NCBI RefSeq assembly: GCF_013426735.1
Contig: NZ_AP023272.1
Coordinates: 575,501-639,500, forward strand
DNA from: Agrobacterium vitis
GTDB taxonomy: Bacteria; Pseudomonadota; Alphaproteobacteria; Rhizobiales; Rhizobiaceae
Direction: 5' to 3'
DNA length: 64,000 nucleotides
The notes under the pieces are model-generated. The model saw only the letters and a program-made list of their open reading frames with translations, was not told the origin of the DNA and ran no database searches. The position numbers and the translations under genes were made by a program. Of this stretch, positions 11,222-18,378 are shown piece by piece. The stretch's first letter is position 1; each line of letters opens with the position of its first letter.

Positions 11222-11883
11222 ACCGCATCCTCCAGATCGCCGTAGTCGAAGCCCTTCATTTCCAGCCGTTTGGGGCTATCCAGCCCCAGGGGCTGGTGGG
11301 TGGCGGCCAGCACCATGCCGCCTTGGGCCAGATGGGCGCGGATCAGGCTTGAAAACATCTCGTCGGCTTTGACGTCCAGCGCGGCGGTTGGCTCATCGAG
11401 AATCCAGATCGGGCGGTAGGAGACCAGCAGCCGGGCCACGGCGAAGCGCCGCTGCTGCCCGGCAGAAAGATAGCCATAGGGCAGATGGGTGATGCCGCCC
11501 AGCCCGACCTGATCGGCAGCCTCTTCGATGGAAATGCCTGCGCCGCCTTGGGCCTGTCCGAGAAAGGTCTTCCAGAACTCCAGATTTTCGGCCACCGTCA
11601 GTTCCGCCTTCATGCCGTTGCGATGGCCGAGGTAGTGACTGACCTCGCGGGGTGGTCGTGGCTCGGTGCCGGGTGATTCGAACAGGACGGAGCCGCGCTC
11701 TGGCCGGATGAAGCCGGCGATGACCCGCAGCAAGGTGGATTTTCCCGATCCGTTGCGACCGGTCAGGACCAGCGCTTCGCCAGATGACAGCGTGAAGGAG
11801 ACGTTGCGAAACAGCAGATCTTCCCCGCGTTTTGCGGCCAGTTCCAGGGCATTTAGCCGGGTGATTTCCCCTTTGTTTAGCAA
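11218..11883 (-). CDS. ccmA: Cytochrome c biogenesis ATP-binding protein CcmA
   Basis: ATPase of the CcmABC complex, 221 residues. Walker A is TGRNGSGKST (41-50), the signature is YLSAGQQRRFAVARLL and Walker B is IWILDEPTAALD. First gene of the ccm cluster. It is divergent from acnA across 251 bp, which should carry both promoters. The start MLNKGEIT at 11883 is the only reasonable ATG. Confidence 0.93.
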   Translation of the reverse strand: MLNKGEITRLNALELAAKRGEDLLFRNVSFTLSSGEALVLTGRNGSGKSTLLRVIAGFIRPERGSVLFESPGTEPRPPREVSHYLGHRNGMKAELTVAENLEFWKTFLGQAQGGAGISIEEAADQVGLGGITHLPYGYLSAGQQRRFAVARLLVSYRPIWILDEPTAALDVKADEMFSSLIRAHLAQGGMVLAATHQPLGLDSPKRLEMKGFDYGDLEDAV

Positions 11884-12134
11884 AGCTTATCGCCTTTAAA
11901 AAATTGTGCCATTTGGCCTTCTACACTCTGGAACAGTTCTTGGAAATTCTCTATAAGACCTGCAACCACGCCAGCGACCGGCGTGTCCATCATCCTAGCG
12001 CCGAACTTGAATGTTGCGTAAAGCGATTTTCACGGGCGGACAGCGGAAATGGTCGCACCCGCATCCTGATGTGCATGTAGTGCATAGGCGTCCGCACGTA
12101 TGTGTTGGCTATCAGTATCAGCGGGGTTCTATCC
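11884..12134. promoter_or_regulatory. Divergent ccmA / acnA intergenic region
   Basis: These 251 bp separate two divergent operons and must hold promoters for both. I see an AT-rich patch next to ccmA (11885-11905). Near acnA there is a direct repeat GTGCAT-gta-GTGCAT at about 12072-12086. No operator that I can name (Irr or RirA type) is clear. Confidence 0.4.
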
Positions 12135-14828
12135 GTGTCCAAATCGCTTGACAGTTTCAATTGCCGGTCGACGCTTTCCGTCGATGGCAAGGATTATGTC
12201 TATTACAGTATCCCCAAGGCCGAGGCCAATGGCCTGACCGGCGTCTCCAAGCTACCCTATTCCATGAAGGTGCTGCTGGAAAACCTGCTGCGCAACGAAG
12301 ACGGCCGCTCCGTCACCAAGGCCGACATTGAAAACGTCGCCGCCTGGCTGGTTGATAAGGGTACGGCTGAAAACGAAATTGCCTATCGTCCGGCCCGCGT
12401 GCTGATGCAGGACTTCACCGGCGTTCCCGCCGTGGTCGATCTGGCCGCCATGCGCGATGCCATGGTGTCGCTGGGTGGCGATCCGGAAAAGATCAACCCG
12501 CTGGTTCCCGTTGACCTCGTCATCGACCATTCGGTCATCGTTGACGAATTTGGCACGCCAACCGCTTTTGCCCGCAACGTTGAGCTGGAATATGAGCGTA
12601 ACGGCGAGCGTTACCGCTTCCTCAAGTGGGGCCAGCAGGCGTTCAAGAACTTCCGCGTTGTTCCTCCGGGCACCGGCATCTGTCACCAGGTCAACCTTGA
12701 ATATCTCGGCCAGACCGTCTGGACCAAGGACGAAGACGGCGAAACCACTGCCTATCCTGACACCTGCGTTGGCACCGACAGCCACACCACGATGATCAAC
12801 GGTCTGGGCGTTCTGGGCTGGGGCGTGGGCGGTATCGAAGCGGAAGCGGCCATGCTTGGCCAGCCAGTTTCCATGCTTCTGCCGGAAGTTATCGGCTTCA
12901 AGCTGACTGGCAAGGTCAAGGAAGGCGTCACCGCCACCGACCTCGTGCTGACCGTTGTGCAGATGCTGCGCAAGAAGGGCGTTGTGTCCAAGTTCGTTGA
13001 ATTCTTCGGCCCCGGCCTTGATTCGATGTCTTTGGCCGACCGCGCCACCATCGGCAATATGGGTCCGGAATACGGCGCGACCTGCGGCTTCTTCCCGGTT
13101 GACGGCGAAACCATTAACTACCTCACCATGTCGGGCCGCACCAAGGACCGGATTGCACTGGTCGAAGCCTATTCCAAGGCGCAGGGCATGTGGCGCGATG
13201 GCGACGGTTCCGAACTGGTGTTCACTGACACGCTGGAACTGGATCTCGGCGACGTTGTGCCGTCGATGGCTGGTCCAAAGCGTCCGGAAGGCCGCTTGCC
13301 TTTGGAAACCATTGCACCAAACTTCGCAACGGCGCTGGAAGGCGACTATAAGAAGCCTGGCCAGCTGACCAATCGCTACGCTGTTGAAGGCACTGACTTC
13401 GACCTCGGTCATGGCGATGTGGCGATTGCCGCTATCACCTCCTGCACCAACACGTCTAACCCGAGCGTGTTGATCGCTGCTGGCCTTCTGGCCCGCAATG
13501 CTGTTGCCAAGGGCCTGAAGTCCAAGCCATGGGTCAAGACCTCGCTGGCACCTGGATCTCAGGTTGTTGGTGAATATCTTGAAAAGTCCGGTCTTCAGGT
13601 TTCTCTGGATGCACTCGGCTTTAATCTGGTTGGTTTCGGTTGCACCACCTGCATCGGCAACTCTGGCCCGCTGCCAGCGCCGATTTCCAAGACCATCAAC
13701 GACAAGGGCCTGATCACCGCTGGCGTGTTGTCGGGCAACCGTAACTTTGAAGGCCGTATCTCGCCGGACGTTCAGGCCAACTATCTGGCCTCTCCACCAC
13801 TGGTTGTTGCTTACGCGCTGGCCGGTTCCGTCCAGAAGGATCTGACCACCGAGCCTCTGGGCGAAGATCAGAACGGCAACCCGGTTTTCCTCAAGGATAT
13901 CTGGCCAACCTCGAAGGAAATTCAGGAATTCATCCTGAAATACGTCACCCGCGAACTGTACGAAAGCAAATATGCCGACGTGTTCAAGGGCGATGAAAAC
14001 TGGCAGGCTGTTCAGATTCCGGCTGGCCAGACCTATGCCTGGGACGACAATTCCACCTATGTTCAGAACCCGCCTTACTTCGTGGGCATGGGCAAGAGCG
14101 GTTCTGGTCTGAAGAACATCACCAATGCGCGCGTTCTTGGCCTGTTCGGCGACAAGATCACCACCGACCATATCTCGCCGGCTGGCTCCATCAAGGCGGC
14201 GTCGCCTGCTGGCGCCTATCTGCTGGATCACGGCGTTGGCGTGGCGGACTTCAACCAGTACGGCACCCGTCGCGGCAATCACGAAGTGATGATGCGCGGT
14301 ACCTTCGCCAATATCCGTATTCGCAACCACATGCTCGGCCCGAACGGCAAGGAAGGTGGCTACACCATCCATTATCCGTCCAAGGAAGAGATGTCGATTT
14401 ACGATGCGGCCATGCAGTACAAGGCTGAGGGCGTTCCCCTGGTGATCTTTGCAGGCGTCGAATACGGCAACGGCTCGTCGCGTGACTGGGCTGCCAAGGG
14501 TACCAACCTGCTCGGCGTGCGCGCCGTGATTGCCCAGTCGTTCGAGCGTATCCACCGCTCCAACCTGGTCGGCATGGGCATCGTACCTTTCTGCTTCGAG
14601 GACGGCACCACCTGGGCCAGCCTCAACCTGAAGGGCGACGAAACTGTCACCATCGAAGGCCTCGAAGGCGAGATCAAGCCACGCGAGAAGAAGATCGCCA
14701 AGATCACCTATGCCGATGGCACGGTAAAGGATCTGCCGCTGATCTGCCGCATCGATACGCTTGACGAAGTGACCTATGTGAATAACGGTGGCATCTTGCA
14801 GACCGTTCTGCGCGATCTGGCCGCTTAA
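12135..14828 (+). CDS. acnA: Aconitate hydratase A
   Basis: Monofunctional AcnA-type aconitase of the TCA cycle, 897 residues. The three [4Fe-4S] ligands are Cys437 (ITSCTNTS), Cys503 and Cys506 (GCTTCIG), matching E. coli AcnA 435/501/504. DSHTTMINGLGVLG and the C-terminal swivel-domain blocks EYGNGSSRDWAAKG and IGDKITTDH-like are present. The start is taken as GTG at 12135 (reads MSKSLDSF, the usual rhizobial N-terminus), preceded by a GGGG ribosome site. Codon use is strongly biased, as expected of a highly expressed gene. Confidence 0.95.
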   Translation: MSKSLDSFNCRSTLSVDGKDYVYYSIPKAEANGLTGVSKLPYSMKVLLENLLRNEDGRSVTKADIENVAAWLVDKGTAENEIAYRPARVLMQDFTGVPAVVDLAAMRDAMVSLGGDPEKINPLVPVDLVIDHSVIVDEFGTPTAFARNVELEYERNGERYRFLKWGQQAFKNFRVVPPGTGICHQVNLEYLGQTVWTKDEDGETTAYPDTCVGTDSHTTMINGLGVLGWGVGGIEAEAAMLGQPVSMLLPEVIGFKLTGKVKEGVTATDLVLTVVQMLRKKGVVSKFVEFFGPGLDSMSLADRATIGNMGPEYGATCGFFPVDGETINYLTMSGRTKDRIALVEAYSKAQGMWRDGDGSELVFTDTLELDLGDVVPSMAGPKRPEGRLPLETIAPNFATALEGDYKKPGQLTNRYAVEGTDFDLGHGDVAIAAITSCTNTSNPSVLIAAGLLARNAVAKGLKSKPWVKTSLAPGSQVVGEYLEKSGLQVSLDALGFNLVGFGCTTCIGNSGPLPAPISKTINDKGLITAGVLSGNRNFEGRISPDVQANYLASPPLVVAYALAGSVQKDLTTEPLGEDQNGNPVFLKDIWPTSKEIQEFILKYVTRELYESKYADVFKGDENWQAVQIPAGQTYAWDDNSTYVQNPPYFVGMGKSGSGLKNITNARVLGLFGDKITTDHISPAGSIKAASPAGAYLLDHGVGVADFNQYGTRRGNHEVMMRGTFANIRIRNHMLGPNGKEGGYTIHYPSKEEMSIYDAAMQYKAEGVPLVIFAGVEYGNGSSRDWAAKGTNLLGVRAVIAQSFERIHRSNLVGMGIVPFCFEDGTTWASLNLKGDETVTIEGLEGEIKPREKKIAKITYADGTVKDLPLICRIDTLDEVTYVNNGGILQTVLRDLAA

Positions 14829-14854
14829 TCCGGTCGATTCCCATTGAAAATACC

Positions 14855-14886
14855 AGCCGCCGGCGCAAATGCCGGCGGCTTTTTTG
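14855..14886 (+). terminator. Intrinsic terminator of acnA
   Basis: A perfect 10-bp stem (AGCCGCCGGC, 14855-14864, pairing with 14871-14880), a 6-nt loop and a run of seven T (14880-14886), 26 bp after the acnA stop. Textbook Rho-independent terminator. Confidence 0.93.
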
Positions 14887-15150
14887 TTTTCTCTTCGCTT
14901 CAAGGTTGCTCTCACCCCAACGTGACTTGGTGTTGAAGCGGGTCCTGTTTATCCTCTCGACCATGAGCAGACAGATCGATGGTGTGGCGAGGCTTAAGAC
15001 CAGGTTCATGTGACCGGTTTAAACTGCTTTGACATGTTTATGCAGTATGGACAGCGTAAGCCGGGCTGGCTGCAAGGGCGCGCTCCAAAAAGGATCGTTC
15101 GGCACGTTGAGACTTCATGGTATTGTGGCGGGCTTATAAGAGTTGACTAA
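14887..15150. other. Gap between acnA terminator and DUF1223 gene
   Basis: 264 bp with no convincing gene; the small antisense frame here lacks coding bias. It should contain the promoter of the DUF1223 gene. TTGAGA (near 15106) and TTATAA (near 15134) are present but too far apart to call. Confidence 0.4.
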
Positions 15151-15166
15151 AGGGGAGGGTTGAAAA

Positions 15167-15193
15167 ATGGGGCAGTATCGATGGTTTCGATGA
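15167..15193 (+). CDS. Possible 8-codon leader peptide upstream of DUF1223 gene
   Basis: A near-ideal Shine-Dalgarno (AGGGGAGGG, 15151-15159) sits 7 nt before an ATG at 15167 that opens only MGQYRWFR and then stops at 15191-15193. That TGA overlaps the ATG of the DUF1223 gene (ATGA at 15190-15193), the arrangement used for translational coupling. The alternative is initiation of DUF1223 at TTG 15160 or ATG 15181, neither of which is well spaced from the ribosome site. Confidence 0.4.
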   Translation: MGQYRWFR

Positions 15194-15978
15194 AGGTTAC
15201 GGCAATCCCTGTAAAAGGTCTTTTGGTAGGCCTGATGACGTGTCTGGCGAGCGCTTCAATGGCGAAGGCTGACGAGGCGCGGTCGCCGAAGGGAGTTGTC
15301 GAGCTTTTTACGTCGCAGGGCTGCGTATCCTGCCCCCCCGCCGACCGCGCCTTTGAAGCGCTCGCCAAACAACCTGATGTGATCGCACTGGCCTATCATG
15401 TCGATTACTGGAACTACCGCGGCTGGACCGATACGCTTGGATCTCCTGGCAATACCGCCCGCCAATATGCCTATGCGCGCAGTTTTGGCCGAAGCGGGGT
15501 CTATACGCCCCAGGCTGTGGTCAATGGCACGATGCAGATGAAGGGTACCGATGCGGCGACGCTTTCGGGAAAACTGGATGGGCTGCGGGCCAGCGGCAAT
15601 GGCTTGTCGGTCAAGGTCGATGCGGCCATTCAAGGCGACGCACTGTCGGTGTCGATCGGTAGTGGGCAAGGCCGCGCTGATGTGATCGTCGTCTATTTCA
15701 AGCGTCGAAAAGATGTCGAGGTCCTGAAGGGTGAAAACAAGGGCCAGCGCATGACCTATTGGAACAGCGTCAGCGACATTCAATCTGTCGGCATGTGGCA
15801 TGGCGATAGTTTGAAACTGACCCTGCCATCCAAGGTTCTGCGCAGCAATGATTGTGATGGATTTGCAGTCTTGCTTCAGTCTTCGACGCAAAATGGAGAG
15901 CCCGGTCGTATCGTCGGCGCAGCGATGGTTATGGCTCAATCCGCAGGAAATGAGAGCGCTAAGCAGCTCAATCCGTGA
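15190..15978 (+). CDS. DUF1223 family secreted thioredoxin-like protein
   Basis: Exported protein of about 262 residues. A signal peptide (LLVGLMTCLASASMAKA) is followed by a thioredoxin-like domain beginning VVELFTSQGCVSCPPAD, with a CXXC at residues 45 and 48. GVYTPQAVVNG is the cis-proline region. This matches the DUF1223 family found in alphaproteobacteria; its partner is unknown but it is likely redox active in the periplasm. The start is uncertain (15160 TTG, 15181 ATG or 15190 ATG). I chose 15190, which overlaps a short upstream reading frame. Confidence 0.85.
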   Translation: MKVTAIPVKGLLVGLMTCLASASMAKADEARSPKGVVELFTSQGCVSCPPADRAFEALAKQPDVIALAYHVDYWNYRGWTDTLGSPGNTARQYAYARSFGRSGVYTPQAVVNGTMQMKGTDAATLSGKLDGLRASGNGLSVKVDAAIQGDALSVSIGSGQGRADVIVVYFKRRKDVEVLKGENKGQRMTYWNSVSDIQSVGMWHGDSLKLTLPSKVLRSNDCDGFAVLLQSSTQNGEPGRIVGAAMVMAQSAGNESAKQLNP

Positions 15979-16308
15979 TTTGAAAACAGTCTGCGCATGG
16001 TGCGCCGACAGGTCTCACATACAATATTATGTCTTCAGCGGGTCCGGCCGGGAACATTGGGGGGCTGGGGGTAAGGGGTCAATGCGCCAGACCGGACCCT
16101 TGACGCTGACGCGTCAACTGAAGACGCTGCAATCTCGTCTGCAATTGGGGCGCTGTTTTGACCGAAATACGGCGAAGGAAAAAAACCTTCCGAAATGGTA
16201 CAGGTTGCGCTTTTTGGCGCAAACGGCTTACGCAGTTACGCTCTTGCAATTTGATGCCTGTCAGGCAAACTGTCACCGGCTTGTCATGAAAAGCACGAAG
16301 GAGCCCCA
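15979..16308. promoter_or_regulatory. 330-bp gap upstream of DUF2794 gene with repeated TGTCA boxes
   Basis: No gene is visible. It holds several small hairpins, among them GAAGG-A7-CCTTC near 16175-16195 and TTGCGC/GCGCAA near 16205-16222, and the palindrome TGACGCGTCA (16107-16116). Three phased CTGTCA-like boxes lie at 16258, 16270 and 16281, close to the start codon at 16309; the last two have the 11-nt spacing of a Pho box. A GAAGGAGC ribosome site precedes the gene. Confidence 0.4.
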
Positions 16309-16728
16309 ATGACCGATCAGCCGGATTTACCTCGTGAAGTCCCGCCCGTCACTCCTGAAACTGGCCAGCGCCCGGGCAACAGACCTGCTCCCGTGGTGGA
16401 TCTTAGGGATTACAAGCAGAATCTTGATCCGCTACCGGTCACTTTTCATCGTACGGAATTGGATGCGATCTTATGGGTCTATGGCCGAATGGTCGGGGAA
16501 GGCGAGTGGCGTGATTACGCGCTCGACCACTTGAAAGACAAGGCGGTGTTTTCCGTTTTCAAGCGCTCCGGTGAGATGCCTTTGTATCGGATCGAGAAAA
16601 ATCCGAAGCTTGCGGCAAAGCAGGGGGCCTTTTCGGTGGTCAATACCCACGGAATGATCTTGAAGCGTGGCCATGACCTGCGCCAGGTGCTGAAAGTGTT
16701 CGACAAGGTTTTAAAACTGGTCGAATAG
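16309..16728 (+). CDS. DUF2794 family protein
   Basis: A cytoplasmic 139-residue protein. The core (VTFHRTELDAILWVYGRMV, then ALFSVFKRSGEMPLYRIEK-like sequence) matches the DUF2794 family of alphaproteobacteria, whose role is unknown. It has a Pro-rich N-terminus and no membrane segment. It is preceded by a strong ribosome site, monocistronic, and converges with the acetyltransferase gene 7 bp away. Confidence 0.82.
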   Translation: MTDQPDLPREVPPVTPETGQRPGNRPAPVVDLRDYKQNLDPLPVTFHRTELDAILWVYGRMVGEGEWRDYALDHLKDKAVFSVFKRSGEMPLYRIEKNPKLAAKQGAFSVVNTHGMILKRGHDLRQVLKVFDKVLKLVE

Positions 16729-16735
16729 AGCATCC

Positions 16736-17293
16736 TTATCCTTTGAACAGGCTTCCAGGATAGGATTTTTCGTCGGGCAGGGTTTGGTTGCCCTCGCCGA
16801 GAGCGCGCTGCATGAAAACGGTGTCGAGCCAGGTTCCGTGCTTGAAGCCGGAGCCGTTGATACCTCCGGCATGGGAAAAGCCTAGGCTGCGATGGACGCC
16901 GATTGATGCGGGATTAGCACCGCCGATTACCGCGATCATCTGCCGGAAACCCAGTGCCGTGCATTGCGCCACCAGATCAGCCAACAGCGCCTTGCCGATC
17001 CCTTTGCCTTGGGCTGCCTCTGCCAGATAAATCGAATCCTCCACCAGCCAGCGATAGGCGGGCCGAGTGCGAAAGGCCGAGGCATAGGCATAGCCGAGCA
17101 GACTGCCATCATCATCCTCAGCGACGATATAAGGATAGGATTGAGAGATGATCGTCTCCATCCGGTGCGCCATCTCGGCCACGTCGGGCGGCGTGATTTC
17201 ATAGCTGGCCTTTCCGGTCAGAATGGCATGCCTATAAATCTCGGTGATGCGGGGGATGTCGGCTGGGGTGGCTGCGCGGATTTGCACGGACAT
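16736..17293 (-). CDS. GNAT acetyltransferase, phosphinothricin N-acetyltransferase-like
   Basis: A 185-residue GNAT enzyme. IRAATPADIPRITEIY at the N-terminus, KASYEITPP, and the acetyl-CoA loop AQGKGIGKALL followed by IGGANPASIGVHRSLGF are features of the Pat/Bar (YncA) branch that acetylates small amino compounds such as phosphinothricin or methionine sulfone. The true substrate is unknown. The start is set at MSVQIRAAT (17293); the longer frame to 17410 is unlikely. Confidence 0.85.
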   Translation of the reverse strand: MSVQIRAATPADIPRITEIYRHAILTGKASYEITPPDVAEMAHRMETIISQSYPYIVAEDDDGSLLGYAYASAFRTRPAYRWLVEDSIYLAEAAQGKGIGKALLADLVAQCTALGFRQMIAVIGGANPASIGVHRSLGFSHAGGINGSGFKHGTWLDTVFMQRALGEGNQTLPDEKSYPGSLFKG

Positions 17294-17419
17294 GAGACTT
17301 TCTACGCTGAGAAACAGTGTAGATTTCGTCTTGCATAGCCAGAAGCTTACGGCAAGACGGCGCATGAAAAAGGGCGACCCGAAGGCCGCCCCTATGTGAT
17401 CCTGTTGCACTGTTCCGGG

Positions 17420-18190
17420 TTAGCGGCGGTCGCCCATGAAGCGCAGCATGAACAGGAACAGGTTGATGAAGTCGAGGTAAAGGGTCAGCGCACCCAGGAT
17501 AGCCTTGCGGCCAGCCGTATCGGCACCATCCTGCTCGAAATACATTTCCTTGATCTTCTGCGTGTCGTAGGCGGTCAGGCCTGCGAAGATCACAACACCG
17601 ATAGCCGAAACAGCAAAGGCGAGCGCCGAAGACTGAAGGAAAATGTTGACCAGCGAAGCGATGATCAGACCGAACAGACCCATGATCAGGAACGAACCCA
17701 TCGCGCTCAGGCTACGCTTGGTGGTGTAACCATAGAGCGACAGGGCACCGAACGAGGCAGCCGTGACGAAGAAGGTCTGTACCACGCTCTGGCCGGTATA
17801 GATCAGCAGGATGGACGACAGCGACAGGCCCACCAGACCGGCATAGACCAGAAAGGTGGTGCGGGCCGCCGATACGCTCATCGACTGGATCTTGAAGCTC
17901 AGGAAAAATACCAGGCCGATAGGCGCCAGCATGATCACCCATTTCAGCGGGCTACCGTAAATGGCAGCGCCAAGGCTGGTCAGCATGATGCCGTTGCCGA
18001 ACTGTCCGACAGCCTGGGACGGGTCGGTCGTGGTGGCAAGCATGGCGATCACGTAAGCAGCAACGCCGGTAATCGCCAGTCCAAGACCCATCAGGTTATA
18101 GACCTTCAGCATGTAGCTGCGCAGGCCCTGGTCGATCATCTCGGCCGAACCTACCCCAGTACGCGCCTGATAATTGCGAAAATCAGACAT
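17420..18190 (-). CDS. Bax inhibitor-1 / YccA-YbhL family membrane protein
   Basis: A 256-residue protein with seven hydrophobic segments. It begins MSDFRNYQAR (typical rhizobial BI-1) and ends with the diagnostic AYDTQKIKEMY block and C-terminal LYLDFINLFLFMLRF. BI-1 proteins act as membrane calcium-leak or stress-related proteins; the bacterial role is not settled. It is expressed from a leader that resembles the ybhL RNA motif (see 18204-18262). The ribosome site GAGAGGAAACC lies at the 3' edge of that leader. Confidence 0.92.
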   Translation of the reverse strand: MSDFRNYQARTGVGSAEMIDQGLRSYMLKVYNLMGLGLAITGVAAYVIAMLATTTDPSQAVGQFGNGIMLTSLGAAIYGSPLKWVIMLAPIGLVFFLSFKIQSMSVSAARTTFLVYAGLVGLSLSSILLIYTGQSVVQTFFVTAASFGALSLYGYTTKRSLSAMGSFLIMGLFGLIIASLVNIFLQSSALAFAVSAIGVVIFAGLTAYDTQKIKEMYFEQDGADTAGRKAILGALTLYLDFINLFLFMLRFMGDRR

Positions 18191-18203
18191 GGTTTCCTCT
18201 CAT

Positions 18204-18262
18204 TAAGCCCCGGATTGTTCACGGTGCGGGACAGTGTCCCAAGCGCCGCTGCGGGGCTCCAG
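18204..18262 (-). ncRNA. ybhL-type leader RNA (structured 5' UTR)
   Basis: The transcript upstream of the BI-1 gene folds into an outer stem AGCCCCG/CGGGGCT (18252-18258 with 18206-18212) enclosing a hairpin GGGAC-act-GTCCC (18228-18240), with conserved-looking single strands between. The outer stem closes immediately before GAGAGGAAACC-ATG. The ybhL motif is an established RNA found upstream of BI-1 (YbhL) genes in Rhizobiales. Location and fold agree, but I could not run a covariance model. Its ligand and mechanism are unknown; the proximity to the ribosome site suggests translational control. Confidence 0.72.
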
Positions 18263-18275
18263 CATGCGTAGTGTC

Positions 18276-18304
18276 AATATGGGAGCAATAATGCTATAGA
18301 ACAA
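18276..18304 (-). promoter_or_regulatory. Candidate promoter of the BI-1 leader transcript
   Basis: On the minus strand, TTGTTC (18304-18299), a 17-nt spacer and CATATT (18281-18276) resemble a housekeeping-sigma promoter. It would start transcription about 10 nt before the leader's first stem. Matches are partial (3/6 and 4/6). Confidence 0.4.
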
Positions 18305-18378
18305 GGGCTTTTGCGTTAAACCTCGGTAATGTAGCCTCTGGTCATCCAGTTCGGTTAACGGCCAAGGCCGCATCCCTG

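Noticed and set aside
12252..14915. Open frame of 887 codons on the minus strand opposite acnA
   Set aside because: It is an antisense shadow produced by the strong codon bias of acnA. The protein has no recognisable domain and is His/Gln/Arg-rich like other antisense frames here.
14704..15009. 101-codon minus-strand frame spanning the acnA terminator
   Set aside because: It crosses the terminator stem, has no coding bias and no ribosome site.
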